Shown here piece by piece: positions 36,610-50,200 of a DNA stretch of 64,000 nucleotides. The translations under genes and the position numbers were made by a program. The notes below the pieces were generated by a model that worked only from the letters and a program-made list of their open reading frames with translations, made no database searches and was not told the DNA's origin. How positions within the stretch are numbered: position 1 is the first letter of the stretch; each line of letters begins with the position of its first letter. Where the stretch lies: positions 22,545,904-22,609,903 of the forward strand of contig NC_089312.1 in the NCBI RefSeq assembly GCF_036669915.1, written 5' to 3'. The stretch is from Pocillopora verrucosa (Eukaryota; Cnidaria; Anthozoa; Scleractinia; Pocilloporidae).

Positions 36610-39600
36610 TTATATGGGTTTCAGAACATTTGCAGCAGAAGTAATGGCATATGTCAGCAAAGATATCTCTTTTTCCACCAATTTCCAATCTCCTGTTTTT
36701 TCCGCCTTGATCATGGCATAATGTACACGCGGAAAATACAAGTTATCGTACAGATCATCGATGTTGAGGCCATGTATTACATGTCTGGAAAGTTTCCAGT
36801 CGTTTTCTTCTACAGTTTGTATAAAAGCTTTTTCCACTTGCATCATTTGATCGTTCAGGATGCGGTAGTTCTCTGGTTTCTCATTTAACTTGCCTCTTTC
36901 AAACTGACGCGAAACTTTTGCAAATCTCCTCACTGCGCGAGAAAAAGAAACCGTGCTGATGTTATGCGCCCTTAGAGTAGCATTCTTTTCCAAGGAAACT
37001 GCTTTTGATTTTAAGAATTCTCCGTAACTGGTTGTGTTGAGAGGTAACAGTTCAGAGTCGGAAAGTTTGAGAAGAAATGCCCCTGCAAATTTTGTCACGG
37101 CCAGATGAGTTTGAAATTCAGGATCAACAAAAGTTTTCATCCAGTAAAACGTGTCGTGCACGGAGTGATAAACGGGATACGCTCTCCTGATGTTGTATCG
37201 TCCTCCAAAGATATAAGACCAATCTGCGCAGGGAATCCCAAGGAAGTGGTAAAACGCTCCATAATCACTACCAAATGACAAATCGTTACACACTGCGCGG
37301 CCATTAACATGTTTAGTTAAATCTCTCTCCAACATGACTTCGTACATACTTTTGCAAGTATCTGGAACTGTTGGATCACAAATTTCCTGCGTCAACTGTA
37401 ATGCCAAATGTTTGAGTAAAGGACTGGCATCGACATTAAGACTGAAATTACCATTAACAGCCTGGTCTATGTTAAGGTAAGCAACAGCGCGATTTTGAAG
37501 AATTTGAGTATTTTCCTCGACCCATTCCGTTGATCCAACAGCACCAATTTCTTCTGCATCCCAGCTGCACAGCATTATTGTCCGGCGTGGCCTCCATCCT
37601 TTTTTAATCAACTCTCCTAAACCACGTGATAGTTCCATCAACACAGCCGTACCACTAACAGGATCGGCAGCACCAAATACCCAGGCGTCTCGATGATTTC
37701 CCAGGAGTACATAACGGTCGGGTTCTTCTGCGCCCCTAATCTGGCCGATCACATTGTAAATGGTTTTGAATTCCAAGCTGCTGTTGACATCCACACGCAA
37801 AGTGAGGCTTTTGTCTTTAAATCCAGGTCCGATATAGTAAGTTAACTGCAAACCTCCTTGCCAACTCTTTGGTGCTTTAAGACCTATCAAATTAAATAGA
37901 AACTTCCTTTATACCCTGTAGACATATAAAGTTTTGGGAAAGATCACTTTCTTTTTAGGCGTTACCTACTCTTCAAACATTTGAAAAGACAACGGATGTG
38001 CGTGGTACTAAATCAAAAGAGAAAATTAGCAAGGCAACACAAAGCATGCAAGACAAAACTTCGTCAATTGATCGAACTAATAAATTTTCTAAAAATTTCC
38101 AGATGCAGTTACTCTCCATAAAAACGCACAGACGGACTTTCGATTTAATGAATTATCGTAACAGTTTAGCCAGAAAGGTTTTCTTGCTACACAGGGTAGG
38201 AAATTTCAGTTTTTTCTTTCCCTTCTTTGAAAAAACCTGGTAGGGCCTCAGGCCCTTAGTAACACCTTCCTCTTCCTGTGCTTGAAGCGTACTAACCTTT
38301 CATGCGACGCAGTATCTCCTGCGCATCCCCGTAGGATAGCACAATGGCAGGGATTGGCGAAGAACCATTGTTATTAAGTACCTCTCGGTAAATACCATCC
38401 ACAGAGGGAAAACCTGGGGTGAGTGGGTCACCAAGCCCCGTTGCGTTTCTTGCTGCTCCACGCTGGGCCCCAGAGTCAGGAAGCCACCAAGAGTGAGGGA
38501 AAGTGTTGTTGCCGGTTCCCTCCGGTGCATACTCTGCAGGATCGTTATAGATGATGGCCGCAGATGCACCATGTGAAGCAGCATTGAGAACCTTTAGAAA
38601 ATGATTTTAGTCTTTGGATTAATTCAAAGTAAGATCCTTTGTTGTTAAGTGCAAGACTCGATCGAGAGCCTGCAGTGTAACTATATTGATGAAAGGGAAA
38701 AAGGGAGGGGGGGAAGGGGTCATTATTTATTGCTGTGGGGGGGGGAGGTTGGAAGATTTTGGTTGTGTCACAATAAATTATCCTCTCATAAGGCTTTGTA
38801 TAATATGTAACATTCTTCTGACCCCACTAACCCTCCATTGGCAGCTAACTGGGAGTCAATATTTTATAGTCCTCCTTTACATTTTCTTGGCGATAATAAC
38901 CCTTGGTCTCCAAAGCTTAACTGATACTCAGTCGCTACAGGATGAAAACCGTGCGGCGTTAGGAACACGAACTGGCAGAGTGGTCAGGAAGTAAATTAAG
39001 GAGCTGATTGCACTCAGTAGTCAAATTATTTCGAAAACTAAGATTCTTGGGAAAGAGAGCATGTGTTTGTGTAACAGTGGTGCTCCTCTATCAGTGGTTG
39101 AATGTAAAAGGTTTTCTATGACGAGATGCGCATCAGCAGAGATTCCAACAACTCTATTACTACATGATAACTGATCTAACCCTGAAGAGGATACATTCTA
39201 GTCTAGATATATAGCGTGGGCGAAAGACGTTATGGAAAGTTTCACAGGCTCTCCTGGGACAGTTTCGGAGGATTTTGGTTGTTCCATGATAAAATTAACC
39301 CAATACCCCTAAAGCTCTGTAATGTGACTCTGTTCCCCCTTTCATAGGCACCTAACTGGTAGTCAATTTTCTAGACTCTCCACCCCCCCCCCCCCAGACC
39401 ATTAATGACGAATGGTCTCTTAAGTCAGTTACAAAATACATACCTTGTTTCCTCTATACATCTTGCCAATTCGCATAAGGACAATTCTATTTTTCACGGA
39501 CACGCCCACGGCTTGCAAATGTAAGAAACTCTCTTTATTGCCATAGTCAGCGTACACAACTTCTCCTTCTACCACCCCGTTAGGGGACTGAGCCAGGAAA

Positions 39601-41571
39601 ATTGGGGTATCTTTACCTTTCTTTTCATCTTCACGTAAAATCTGTTGGTAAAATATTGAGCGTTTGGAATGTTATTAATGGGCGATAGGTGTTGAAAGTA
39701 ACGATTTTGTTTAAATTAGTCTGTCAAGCGATAACGAAAAGTTAAAGTGGACAAGCGGCCAAAAAACAGTTGCCCTAAAACTGGAGATGAGCCTTTTCCT
39801 TTGGCCAATTTCCTTTCATCCACTCAACTTAGTCGTTAAGAATAAGAATGGACGACTCGAGAACTAGTTTCTGGTGACCTGAACTCTTAAGGTATGTTGA
39901 CATTAGGGGCGGGGGCTCTCGGGTTACCTAGGTTAGACACTTGTTATACGCATCTCATTTCACCTAGGAGGGATTTTCGATCGTCACGCGCGTTTTAATC
40001 TAGAGTAAATTTTTGTGAAGATTGGTTTCGAAGTCCACTTTGCTGATAAATTCGCATTAATTCGAAACAAAAGTGGTTTCCTTTCCTCCGTCTAACCTTG
40101 TCATTTACTGCCGACTTTCTGAGCCGCCCAACAACTCCACTAATTTTTCCCGTCTTTTCCTGACAGGGCGAAAATGATCGGATCCTAATGTATTTATTCC
40201 ACAAGAAGAGAGTTATTATTTATTTAAAGGGGAGAAAAAAATAACGGTAGGTCTCTGCACCTTTCTCTCTCTGGTTGCTCCCATCATAAACGAAAAGCTA
40301 CCAGTTACTATTGACGTTGCATTACTCACGCGTGAAATAATTCTAATTAGTTATTAACACGTTAACCCATAAGAATAACCAGCAACTCATTTCTTCTCAC
40401 AGTGTTATTCCTGCATCAAATATTAAGATCATGAGAATAAAAGATATGAAAGATATGACAATTTAGAAGAAGCTCGGATTCTTCTTGCCAGTACCGCAGA
40501 AAATGTACGAAGAACAGTGTCGAAAATATGCATACTGATGTTATGGCTGATGGGTTAAGGGTGCATGGTACAAATAAAAAGAAGCTTGTCAAACCTTTTC
40601 TACGGACTTCGATTTAAAGATTACACGATCATTACGATGAATTTCCACTTTGCTCTCCCAGACTTTTCGTGGGGAATTCATGAGCACATTATACTTTGGC
40701 ATTTTAACGTCATCAAAGCCATACTTCTGCCATTTCTCAGCTATGTAGCGCGCTAAATCGTTGTTGCGTTTTGAACCAGCAAAATGTGGCTCGCTGGAAA
40801 AATACCTGTATACAAAATAGAACAATGTTATGGTCCTGCTTAATTCAAAAGCAGTCCTTTTTCAATTTAGTAAACCGTGTCTTCTCGATTAAAGGCTGGA
40901 CCACAGTTAAACAGCGGCCTCATGTAGAAACAAGGGCAAAATTTAGTTGTAAACGTCGAGGGCGATTAATCAACGCCTACGGAGTTTGATTGGGTTCCCT
41001 ACTTTTAATTTCGGTCAAATTACCACTTTCTATTAAATAGTATTGCTGTGACCTACTGCTGCTTTAATTTGATGATTTTATCCATGAAAATGTTTAATGG
41101 AGAAATAACAATTCTGGAGAAGACCCAACGACAGTTTGTTGCAGCTGAACGGAATGAAAAATCTTGCTGCCTCGACTAATTACCCGCAGTCATAAGAGGA
41201 TGTGTACTAAACAAAATAAGCTTAACATATGACAGAAAGTTGCGTTACGTTGGTAAACGCCAGGTCCTGGTTAAAACCCGGCTTGGTAGAAACGCTAGCT
41301 TCGTGGGGCTAAAAGAGTAATCTTGAGTTACTCACCTTGAATTTTTTTCGAGATTTTCCGCCTTAAATGAACGTAAAAGTTCTTTTTGAACGTCGTAGGC
41401 ACTCCGCTGCTCATTTGAATTGATTTTTATTTCCGTTTCCAAGGATTTTGATAAAGAAGTTGAGTTTATGAAATATCCACCAAGGAAGGAAAGAAGAATC
41501 GCCACTATGACAAAAGAAAGCTTCAGTAACGGGTGTTTGAAGATAGTATTTTGGGATGTATTTCTTCCCAT
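36610..41571 (-). CDS. Glutamate carboxypeptidase II / NAALADase-like peptidase
   Basis: Exons: 41571-41336, 40805-40595, 39641-39444, 38591-38297 and 37883-36610, total 2214 nt, 737 residues, all GT/AG with consistent phases (2, 0, 0, 1). Human GCPII is about 750 residues, so it is full length. Residues about 17-35 form one hydrophobic segment (type II anchor, no cleaved signal). The PA-like region follows, then the M28 peptidase core with HRDAWVFGAADPVSG (first two zinc ligands), WDAEE (catalytic Glu plus zinc Glu), NID (zinc Asp) and YPVYHSVHD (last zinc His), then a helical dimerisation end. From knowledge of GCPII, the arginine patch that binds the acidic P1 residue (SGRAR and the TLR arginine) is not conserved here: the sites read CADWSY and SLN. 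The FGSDY/HFLGI segment is closer to NAALADL1-type members. An ectopeptidase of this family with a changed substrate preference is likely. Confidence 0.9.
39381..39402. repeat. Poly-C run
   Basis: A homopolymer of about 14 C lies in an intron of the minus-strand peptidase gene. G-rich tracts (GGGGGGG) occur at about 38706-38750 in the next intron. Such runs are prone to sequencing and assembly errors. Confidence 0.8.
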
Positions 41572-44236
41572 GATCTTCGTCTTTCATCTCTTGTCAACTG
41601 AACAGTTGTACAGTAGAACCCGCAAAAATGAAATATTTCCTCGTACTTAGTACAGTAAAACCCGTAATTTTCACACCTTTCTATTTAGATTCAGGAAGCT
41701 GAATACAGTGAAACAGCTCCACTGTCTCCGTCATTGTTGTATTAGACAACAGGAATCTTGTTGACATCATTGTATACATTTTTATTCCTTAGCGTATATG
41801 TTCTCATGCAAAAGAAGTCGAAGTTATAGATTAAAATACAAACATGAAAGGGATTGTTTGTCAAATTTGACCGAGAGGCAAAGCCTCAAGAGAAGACTTG
41901 ACACTTAGAGGACAATCCCGGTCCACCATGGACATTATCAGCGGACATACCAGCAAGCCTGAAAGGGGTTTATTTATTTAAGAACCCTTCCATTAATTTT
42001 CAGCTCGCGCGTAAACCACTCCGTGTTGGTCTAATGGTGCATGCATATTTACGACCAGCTTTTTCATGTCACCATTACTGGACTTTACAAAACGAGTGCG
42101 TTTTTCCTCTGTACTAAATAATGGCGATTAAAAGATGAGACTCTTGCGCTGGCATTCTTTAGCTGGCTTTGTTTCTTTCCGATGGAAATAACCGCTGGAC
42201 GTAGAAAGGACTTAATGCGTGACAGTGAGTGTCCAATGATTTTACACCTCGTAATGTAAAGTAGCCAATTTATTTGCGCGAAAATGAATGGGTGGGTTAT
42301 AATGTCCAATATCCCTCAAGAACAAATCCCACGTTGAAGTTTTATTTAATACCAGAAAGTGCAAAGGATCACAAAAATAGCAGAACAATCCGATCACGCC
42401 TTGATAGTAGTTACGATGTATAACGTTGACTTCAACTGGTGCCTCTCGGCTTCACTGCCCAAAGTGAATTGCAATCATTAACTGCAGTGAGTGGGTTTTT
42501 CTGAGCTGACATGCTGTAGCGGGAGATTGACAAGAGTTCGTGAATTAACTTGAGTATGATGCAGCATCGGTATTGAGGGAGCTTTCCGACACAGGGTTAA
42601 TATTATTCGAACTCCACGACCGGCAGAAGCGAATAGCAGGTCACAAACTGAAAGCGACACTGCATCGGGAATATCACCATTTGCAAGTACACTTCAGTAA
42701 AACTTTTTTCTTTTAAGTAAGATATTATCTATTGTTTTTGAACTGTAAACTACTGCTTGCTTGAGGCCGATGAACTCATCAACTCATCAAAGCATCGCCT
42801 TCCTCTTGAAACCTCACTAAAACATTTTTGACCCTGATGAATACCTCCACAAGCGAATAAAGTGACATTTGACATGGCAATCGAGTTCAAAATAACATAT
42901 ATTTCGCCTCACCAGTAATGTTTTCACTAACGGCAGTCAATAAGCGCAAAATATACCATGTGTAACAACGCTGCCCTTGATACTGGGGACGAACCGACAT
43001 CGATCCGGACATACATCGCAAATTCTCGTTTGAGACGCAATTGGTATTTGTAATTTTAATCTGTTCTCGAATGAACATTTCGTCTCACGATTCCATTTTT
43101 CTACTTTTCCTCAGTCGTTGGCGTAAGATATCCGAAGATTTCTTTTTTTGTGTTGAAAACACTATGATCTTCCTTTTAAGACTAATAGCAGCCGTCTCTA
43201 TTTTAGTTTCTTACTTAAATTACTATTTACTTCTCTAACGCTTCTTTTTTCAGAAATGAACTCTTTTCGTTCAATGTAGGCGCAGTATTGCTTTGCATTT
43301 CCTTTCCTTATTCTCTAAGACAATTTCTGTACCGTATGTTAGCAAATTTAGAAACATGTACCTTAAATAGACACGCAGAAACTGTCCTTAGAGTCTTAAA
43401 GTGATTGTAGTGACCACAATAAAAAAGGAAAACGTTCTAAAATAGACTTTTTTTTGTTCCCTTCATTGACCGCTTCAGAGAGGTTATCTGCACTGATGCA
43501 TTCAGCTGTGCAGCGCAATATATCGTTGCAACTTGAAAAAAGGGAAGAAAGATTTTCTTGCCTCAACACTTGAGCTAACACAAGCTTAAGAATGCCAGCT
43601 CTTCAATACACGAAATTATAAGATAAATGATTCACTTTTTAGAATTTCTTTTTGATTTAAATGGGTATAAGCGATAACACTATTGATCAATTAACTGTTT
43701 AGGTCTAATTCCTTGAAAAAGACCAAAGATCACTGCAATTATCTTGTAGGGACGCAAATGTTTCAATAGCAAATGCTACAAGACAAACATACTTAATTGC
43801 CGAGTTAAAGTCCATTGCTTAAGATGGCTTTCCTCATTGTTGGGCGAAAACTGTGCCGCTAAAAGTCTATCTCACTGCCAGTTTGTCAGCGCGTCACTAA
43901 AATCTGGTAACTTGTTGACATACGTAATCGATATTTCATGACGGAATAATCAACAAGATCTTCTCGCTAACGGCAAGAACAACTTTTTTCGCCGTTTGTA
44001 AATGAAAGTAAGATCTTTTTTGTTTCTATTTGAAGTTGACAGAAGTTCAATCAGATACGCATAGTTGTCTGAGGAATCTGTGCCTAGAATTGTCCTCTGA
44101 CGTGGTCAATTGTTAGGCTTCGAACAAAGCACTTTCAATAGTTGTGATACCCGAACCGTTCTCCGGTGGTTGACTATCGCTTGATTTCTTCTCGTTGACA
44201 ACTAACACCCAGTCCTTCTGCAATTTCTCTCTGTGA
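41572..44236. other. Intergenic, no gene supported
   Basis: This is upstream of the peptidase gene (41571) and downstream of the VWA gene's stop codon (44237). Only short spurious open frames are present and I recognise no repeat family. The peptidase promoter should lie in the first few hundred bases, but no confident motif was found. Confidence 0.4.
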
Positions 44237-47200
44237 TTAGGGGAGAATGCTGGCTCGGTATCTCTGTTCATTTTGTTGTTTCACGTGAATTCTCATCTCT
44301 TTTCTCCGTTCAGCTTCCCCCTTTATCCTTTGTATTCTCGTTTGTCGATCCAGCTCCCGATGTTTCAGCTGGTCTTCTCGGTCTATTCCCATTCTCCTCT
44401 CAGTCTCCAATCGATTGTGATGCGCTTCTACTCTCTTCTGTTCTCTGTCCTTCAGTCCACTCTGCACAAAAACGATGGAGACGTATTATTAAAGTGAGTT
44501 AATGTTACAAGTTGGCGATCTATTACTCGACCTGTCATGTATGATCTAGAGTTAAAGTGGTCGGTGAGGGGAGGGGGCGGGCAAAGGCGAGAATTTCTTT
44601 TGCTCAAACTTCTCCACTCTCGTTCCTCTTAACTGTCGTTCACAAGTTTCATTTTCGCTGTCGTAAAAAATCAAAGATGGCAGCTTAAAATTTTTACAAA
44701 GAAAATACTGAGCACTCGTTCGCCAAAATTACGCCTACTCTGTAGGCTATACTAATCGGCCGAATTCGAGGTCCGTAGCTTTTAGTAAGGACCGATAAGG
44801 AGACTTAGGTAAGAAATCTTTTCTATCTCTAATATATTTGCAACGAGTTTGAGAAATATATACCTCTACGAATTTTTTCTCACAAATTAATAATTTCCTA
44901 CACTTACCAGTCTTTGCGACTCTTGCTCTTGCGCTGCTCTTTCGTAACTGTTCTCCATTTCTTCATGTTGGGTTCTGCGTTCTTTCATGGCTTCTATCCT
45001 GGAGTGTTTCCATGTCTCGGCTTTTTCTTGTCTCTCTTGCTCCTTTTTGCAAACCTTTTCAGTTGACTGTTTCTTGTGCTCCATTCTCTGGCTTTCTTGG
45101 CGTGCTTTTTCTGCAGATTGCTCCGAAATTTGACGAGTTCGTTCGTCGACCTTTTTTCTGCAGTAGAATATGAGAAATTCAATAATTGTTTTATAAACTG
45201 AAGACAATTTACCTCTCAGTATCATTCAGTGTTGCTTTACAGCGCTCTGTAATAGGAAACTGCGCGCAACCCACTCAAACAATCAGAAAACAAAACTACG
45301 AGCGACCGAAATTGGTGCACTCGCGTTTTACCGTTTGCTCATTCTTACCTAGGGTTTTTCTGAGGGTCATTGTAATATCATCCTTTTTCTGAGTGGCAAT
45401 TATTTCTAATTTGATTTTAAATTCATGACACAGAATCGAAATCCGCTCATTCCCGTATATTTTAGCACTGAATGCTGTATGCGCCCGGTAGAAGTAATTT
45501 ACTTTGTTCAAGTGGCATTTGAATCGATGGAAATGCTTTCTTAATTTCGTATTAAGCAATTTGAAAAAATAGACCGCTATAGTTTTTATCATTATCATTA
45601 TTATACAAATAATATCTTAAACACGACCAAAAATCGTAATTACTAGGATTTAGTCTGTCAAAGTTTGTCATCTGCATTTCTTCAATTTACCCATCATCTA
45701 AAGACCTCTACAAAAACCAAACACTTATATCAGTCACTTGAAACAACAAAAAACTTATAGAGGAGTGGCATATAAGTGAAGACTCTAACCTGTGATATTC
45801 TTGTCTGGCCATTTCTTTCTGTTGTTTATCCACGGACTCTCTTGCTATTTGTGCGTGGTATCTCTCCTTGGCGTCTCTTTTGGTCTCCAGTCTTCTTCTC
45901 TCCTTTCTATTTTTCTCGATGTCTCCATGTCCCAAGCCATCCTCCCAATTAGAAGACCGCTGAACTGAGGAACTATTGTCTTCTGGTCGCCAATTTTCAT
46001 CGGAGCCGGTGTTGAACTTGTTGTCTTGGAGATAAGAAATAACAAGATAAAGTCAGATCAAAGTGCAGATCGTGAGGCGTGAGAAGACGTGATCAGAATT
46101 GAGGACGCTTGTTTTCAAAAATTCGTATATTTAATCTCGTGCTTGGTCTTCCTTTCATACACAAAACTGCGTTTTTATTTAAATGAAAATGGAACTTGAG
46201 AAAAGTGTAACCACTGACTATTTGGTTCAGAGTAATCGACCGAAAAGGAAGCTTTCCTCAAACAGTCAAGCAACCTCTGAAGTTATAGCAGGTTCACGTC
46301 GTTCACGCATGCCCTACCATTCATCATGGGCCATGTTGTCTTTTCAACCCAAGTTACCTGTTGCCGATGGGAAAGGCACTCCTTTGGATGTCTGGTATTC
46401 GTGATGCTTGAGCAGTGGTGGACCGGATCTTACCAGGGCCTTACTGGTGTTTTTCCACTGATGGTGGGGATGCCACTCTCCATCTTGGAATTTTTTATCT
46501 GTAAAATAAATAGCAATAACTAATTAATAATCAATTGCAATGACCATAATTAGTTGGTGCGCATGAACGATTTACCATACACTACGTTGCTTCTGCATGC
46601 GCGAAGCGATTCCTAGGTTGTAGGTACGCTATATGCTTTTAACGCAAAATGATGTAAACGTAAATGCTCACCAGCAGCAAATAACCACTGTAAAGAAAAC
46701 AAAGGAGTCATGTGCAAAATTGAACCCGCGAAAATTTGTATTATCGTCTCGAAAGTCGCGAAATTGGATCTAAAAATTTCTCAAACGCTATTGAAAGTTC
46801 CGGAACTCGAATTGATCCTGAAGTTTTCGAGAAGCTAGTATCGAGAGATTATCGACTTATATTTGACCGGTACTGTAAGGGATTATATTTCCAATCAGAA
46901 CTGAGCCGTCGAACTTTTAGTTGCGGAAAATCGAAGAGAACAGTGGATACAAAGTAAAGAATTGACTGAACTAGCCGGGAAGTTTTGATTAATTACTAAA
47001 TTCTCTGTGTGGCCAGTCAGTTATGACTCGTAGTGAGCCCACATAAGAACGTGGACAAGCCTCTCCTTTCGTAACAAACAATCACCATTGACTAAATGGA
47101 CGATTCGATTGATGCCTTGAGCTTCTGTATTTCTGACGATGCCGTAGATCTGCGAAAGCTCAGAATAAATAAAAATAGAGAAGCTCAAGGCCTCATTCGA

Positions 47201-50200
47201 ATCGTCCATTTAACGACATGCTACTGAAGGACAACTTCAAACAGTGACAGAATCACCAATGAGTTCCACATACTATGCCTACATATTTTCCAGCGTTAGA
47301 TTGTTAGTTCGAGATTTTTATAGCGTAGTAGTCAATGAAGGGTAAGCCTGAATCTATCAACGCGCAGAGAAAACGAGACCGAAGCATTGAATGTATTTGG
47401 CAAAAATCTACATGAACTCATCGCATGGGCTTCAGACTTGCGGATAATCACACTGTCTACAGGGCGAGTGGTGTAGCCGATAAGATTGACTCATTTGCGA
47501 TAGCATGCTGGTAGATTTGTAGCATTAGTTATGGGCAACCACCACAATTACATCCTCGTCATGACTTCAACCTGAAAAAGTCACTACTGAACGTTACCTG
47601 TGCCGGGAGGGAAGGGGACACCTGCTACAGTCTGGTACTCCTGGTATATAGGACGCTGATTTTTATCATCCCGTACCTCGGGGGGCTTTGCCAGTGCTGT
47701 CTCTCGGAATCTTGGGGGTCGAGGAGGTACCCCAGAACTCCACCAACGCCAGCGTTTCTTAGTCTCTGGCTTTCCACCAGCTTTTGCTAGAGGAGTTCCC
47801 ACAGGTATTACTGGATCTACATATCTTTTAAAATCTGTCGAATCAAAGAGTTGATGATTGGGTTAAAACATATCAAATTATAACGCCAAAAGTCTCACTC
47901 CGTTAGAGTTTGGGCTTGTCAAGCAATAATCGGCACGCTTCACGCAGGAGGCTTTTAGTATCAGTAAAGCTGGTAACTTAAGCCATTCCTCGTAGTAGAG
48001 CGTATTTGTGCTGTGAGTTCTCTTTGGTTCCATAAAAAGTTTACTTTTGTCCTGCTCGTGATTGGCCCTAACTTCTTTAAAGACTTTCTTTTTTCCCTCT
48101 ATATCAACTTCCAGAGCGGAAGGGAAAATACGAACGTGAACACTCTGCAGTCTCTAGAGCGCGTGCTTTTATTTAAAAAAAAAAACGATCGATTAGTTGC
48201 TGTGACTATTGCTCTAGCTTTTTTCTCGACAACATTCGATTACAGAGCGCTCTATCTGTGTAATTAATCTTTCTTCGCTATTTTCAATTTTGAGGATCAA
48301 AATGTTTACCTCTTTTAATAAGACTAGTTTCAGTTGTTGTAACTGATATAAGCCTCGACAACAATGTCTTTCAGTAAACATAACAAATGAACTTTCACCT
48401 ATATCTTCAGTTCCAACACAAACATCAAATGTTTCCGCATTTTTCAAAGTATCTTCTCTATCGTCATCTTCCACATTAGCTTCTTCTGCATCTGCATCAG
48501 ACAGATTCCCGTCATCCTTTCCCTCCTCCTCGAACTTCACCCTTTCCAAAAGATGCCTGTTTCTCTCAAGCTGTGATTTTATTTTCTCACTGAGAGCGTC
48601 TTTTGAATCATGTTCAGACCAGGTCTGTTTTTGGTGCCGAGGGGGGCTGAATGGCCGCTGCCATGTGGTGTGAACTGGTGGGGGTCTTCCTTGGTACGGT
48701 GGGGTTGAGGTGTCAGCAGCAAGTCGTATTTTCCGCCGCTGGGACTCTGGAAGCTGAAGCTCAGTCACGATACGATCAAACACAGCTAGTGGTATTCGTA
48801 CAGCCACACCTGGGGATAACTGCACTGTTTGGCCATTGTAAAAGGCTACAAGAATGTTACCTCCTTCATAACCTAGACAAGACAAAAAAAGGAGGAAAAT
48901 GAAAGAGGCAATTAATAGTGGTTTAAGACATGCAAAGAGCTAACAAAAGTCATAAGGATGCTTGCGATTAAGAGCCGTTCTTGTTTTCATAAAGTATGCT
49001 CTACACTTGAAAATGATCTGGAAAGGGACACCCTCACTAAGGAGAATCTTAAAGTCTGTCGTGATGTTCTTTGTAAATAATACAAAAATAATTTTGAACT
49101 TAACCTAGAGATACCTTTTTAAAAAAGAATTTTACCTGCTCCTTATGACATCTTCTTAGAGAGGCAGGAGTGTGAGAGTACATGGAAAAGGTGGGTTTGA
49201 CTTCAGCTTGCCAGAGTTATCAGAGCTAAATTTGTTTCTTATTTATATGCAGTAACATTCATGATCATCTATTAAATCGTTATTATCAACAGCTAGATAG
49301 AGCAATATGAATGCAAGTAGTAGTTCAAAATCAGAACATCTTTCTTTAAGTTTGATAACCATTCAGTCCTCATTAAATTAGTTCATGCTTTAACCATTAA
49401 ACTGACTGAAAGTTAGGCCCATTTCCTGTTCAGATTTACAGTCACTGGGAATATGACGAGGCAAAAAGGATGTGATGTTCTTTTTAATACCTTGTGGTTG
49501 AAGATCCCTTCGATCCACTCCATCAAGAACAGTACCTGGTCCATATCGTCCATCATCCTGCCATGGAGCTAACACTTTATCTCCAATACACACATGGTGT
49601 CGTATGGCATCTTTATAAGCTATCATGTCATACAGAGCTGTCTCCTGAAGGTGTGACTTGCGAAGGGCAGGACACTTCTCAAACTCAACTACAAATGTGT
49701 TGTTTTCCCCCTTAATTGAATAGTAAAATTTCGTTTATTTTGTGATTCTATTAGTTATAATTACATGATTATAGATTGAAAAACTTAATCTGGAGTAATC
49801 AGTACTTTGATATTATTTTCTGTATGAAATTTTTCGCACCCCTGCATGGAGAGAAACACTCTTAAGAACAACAGCAATCTCATCCTCTCTTACAATGTAT
49901 AACTCAGATCTGAACACTTGATTTGAATTTATGTTCCGTATCAGGCTTTGTGTATGGTAGATACCATACACAAAGGTTGACTTAATTGTTACCTGGCTCT
50001 TATACGTCAACATAGAATTGTCAACTTCACTGCAGAAGCACATAATTTATTATTAATGCTAGAGGGCTGAGGACCTCTTCCTTGGAAACAGAAAAGGAGT
50101 AGGGCTTAATGCCTTGATTTGTAACCAATACATCTTTATATCACAACTACAAAGTTGGATGTACTCCCATAACAGAAAATATCTTTATCAGGCTACAATT

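Noticed and set aside
44233-44502. Plus-strand open frame of 89 codons
   Set aside because: It is the antisense shadow of the last exon of the VWA gene.
46183-46404. Plus-strand open frame of 73 codons with a lysine-rich start
   Set aside because: It lies across an intron and exon of the VWA gene on the other strand, and its second half is antisense to exon 46498-46358.
48310-48399. Longer version of VWA exon 3 ending at the donor AAAGAG|GTAAAC (48310)
   Set aside because: That donor leaves phase 0, which puts the next exon out of frame. The donor GATATAG|GTGAAA at 48399 leaves phase 1 and joins correctly.
49813-50043. Additional exon of the VWA gene
   Set aside because: Splicing 50226 directly to 49710 keeps phase 0 and gives a continuous DUF4537 match (VKEK|GENNTFVVEF). 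Inserting this stretch would interrupt the domain.
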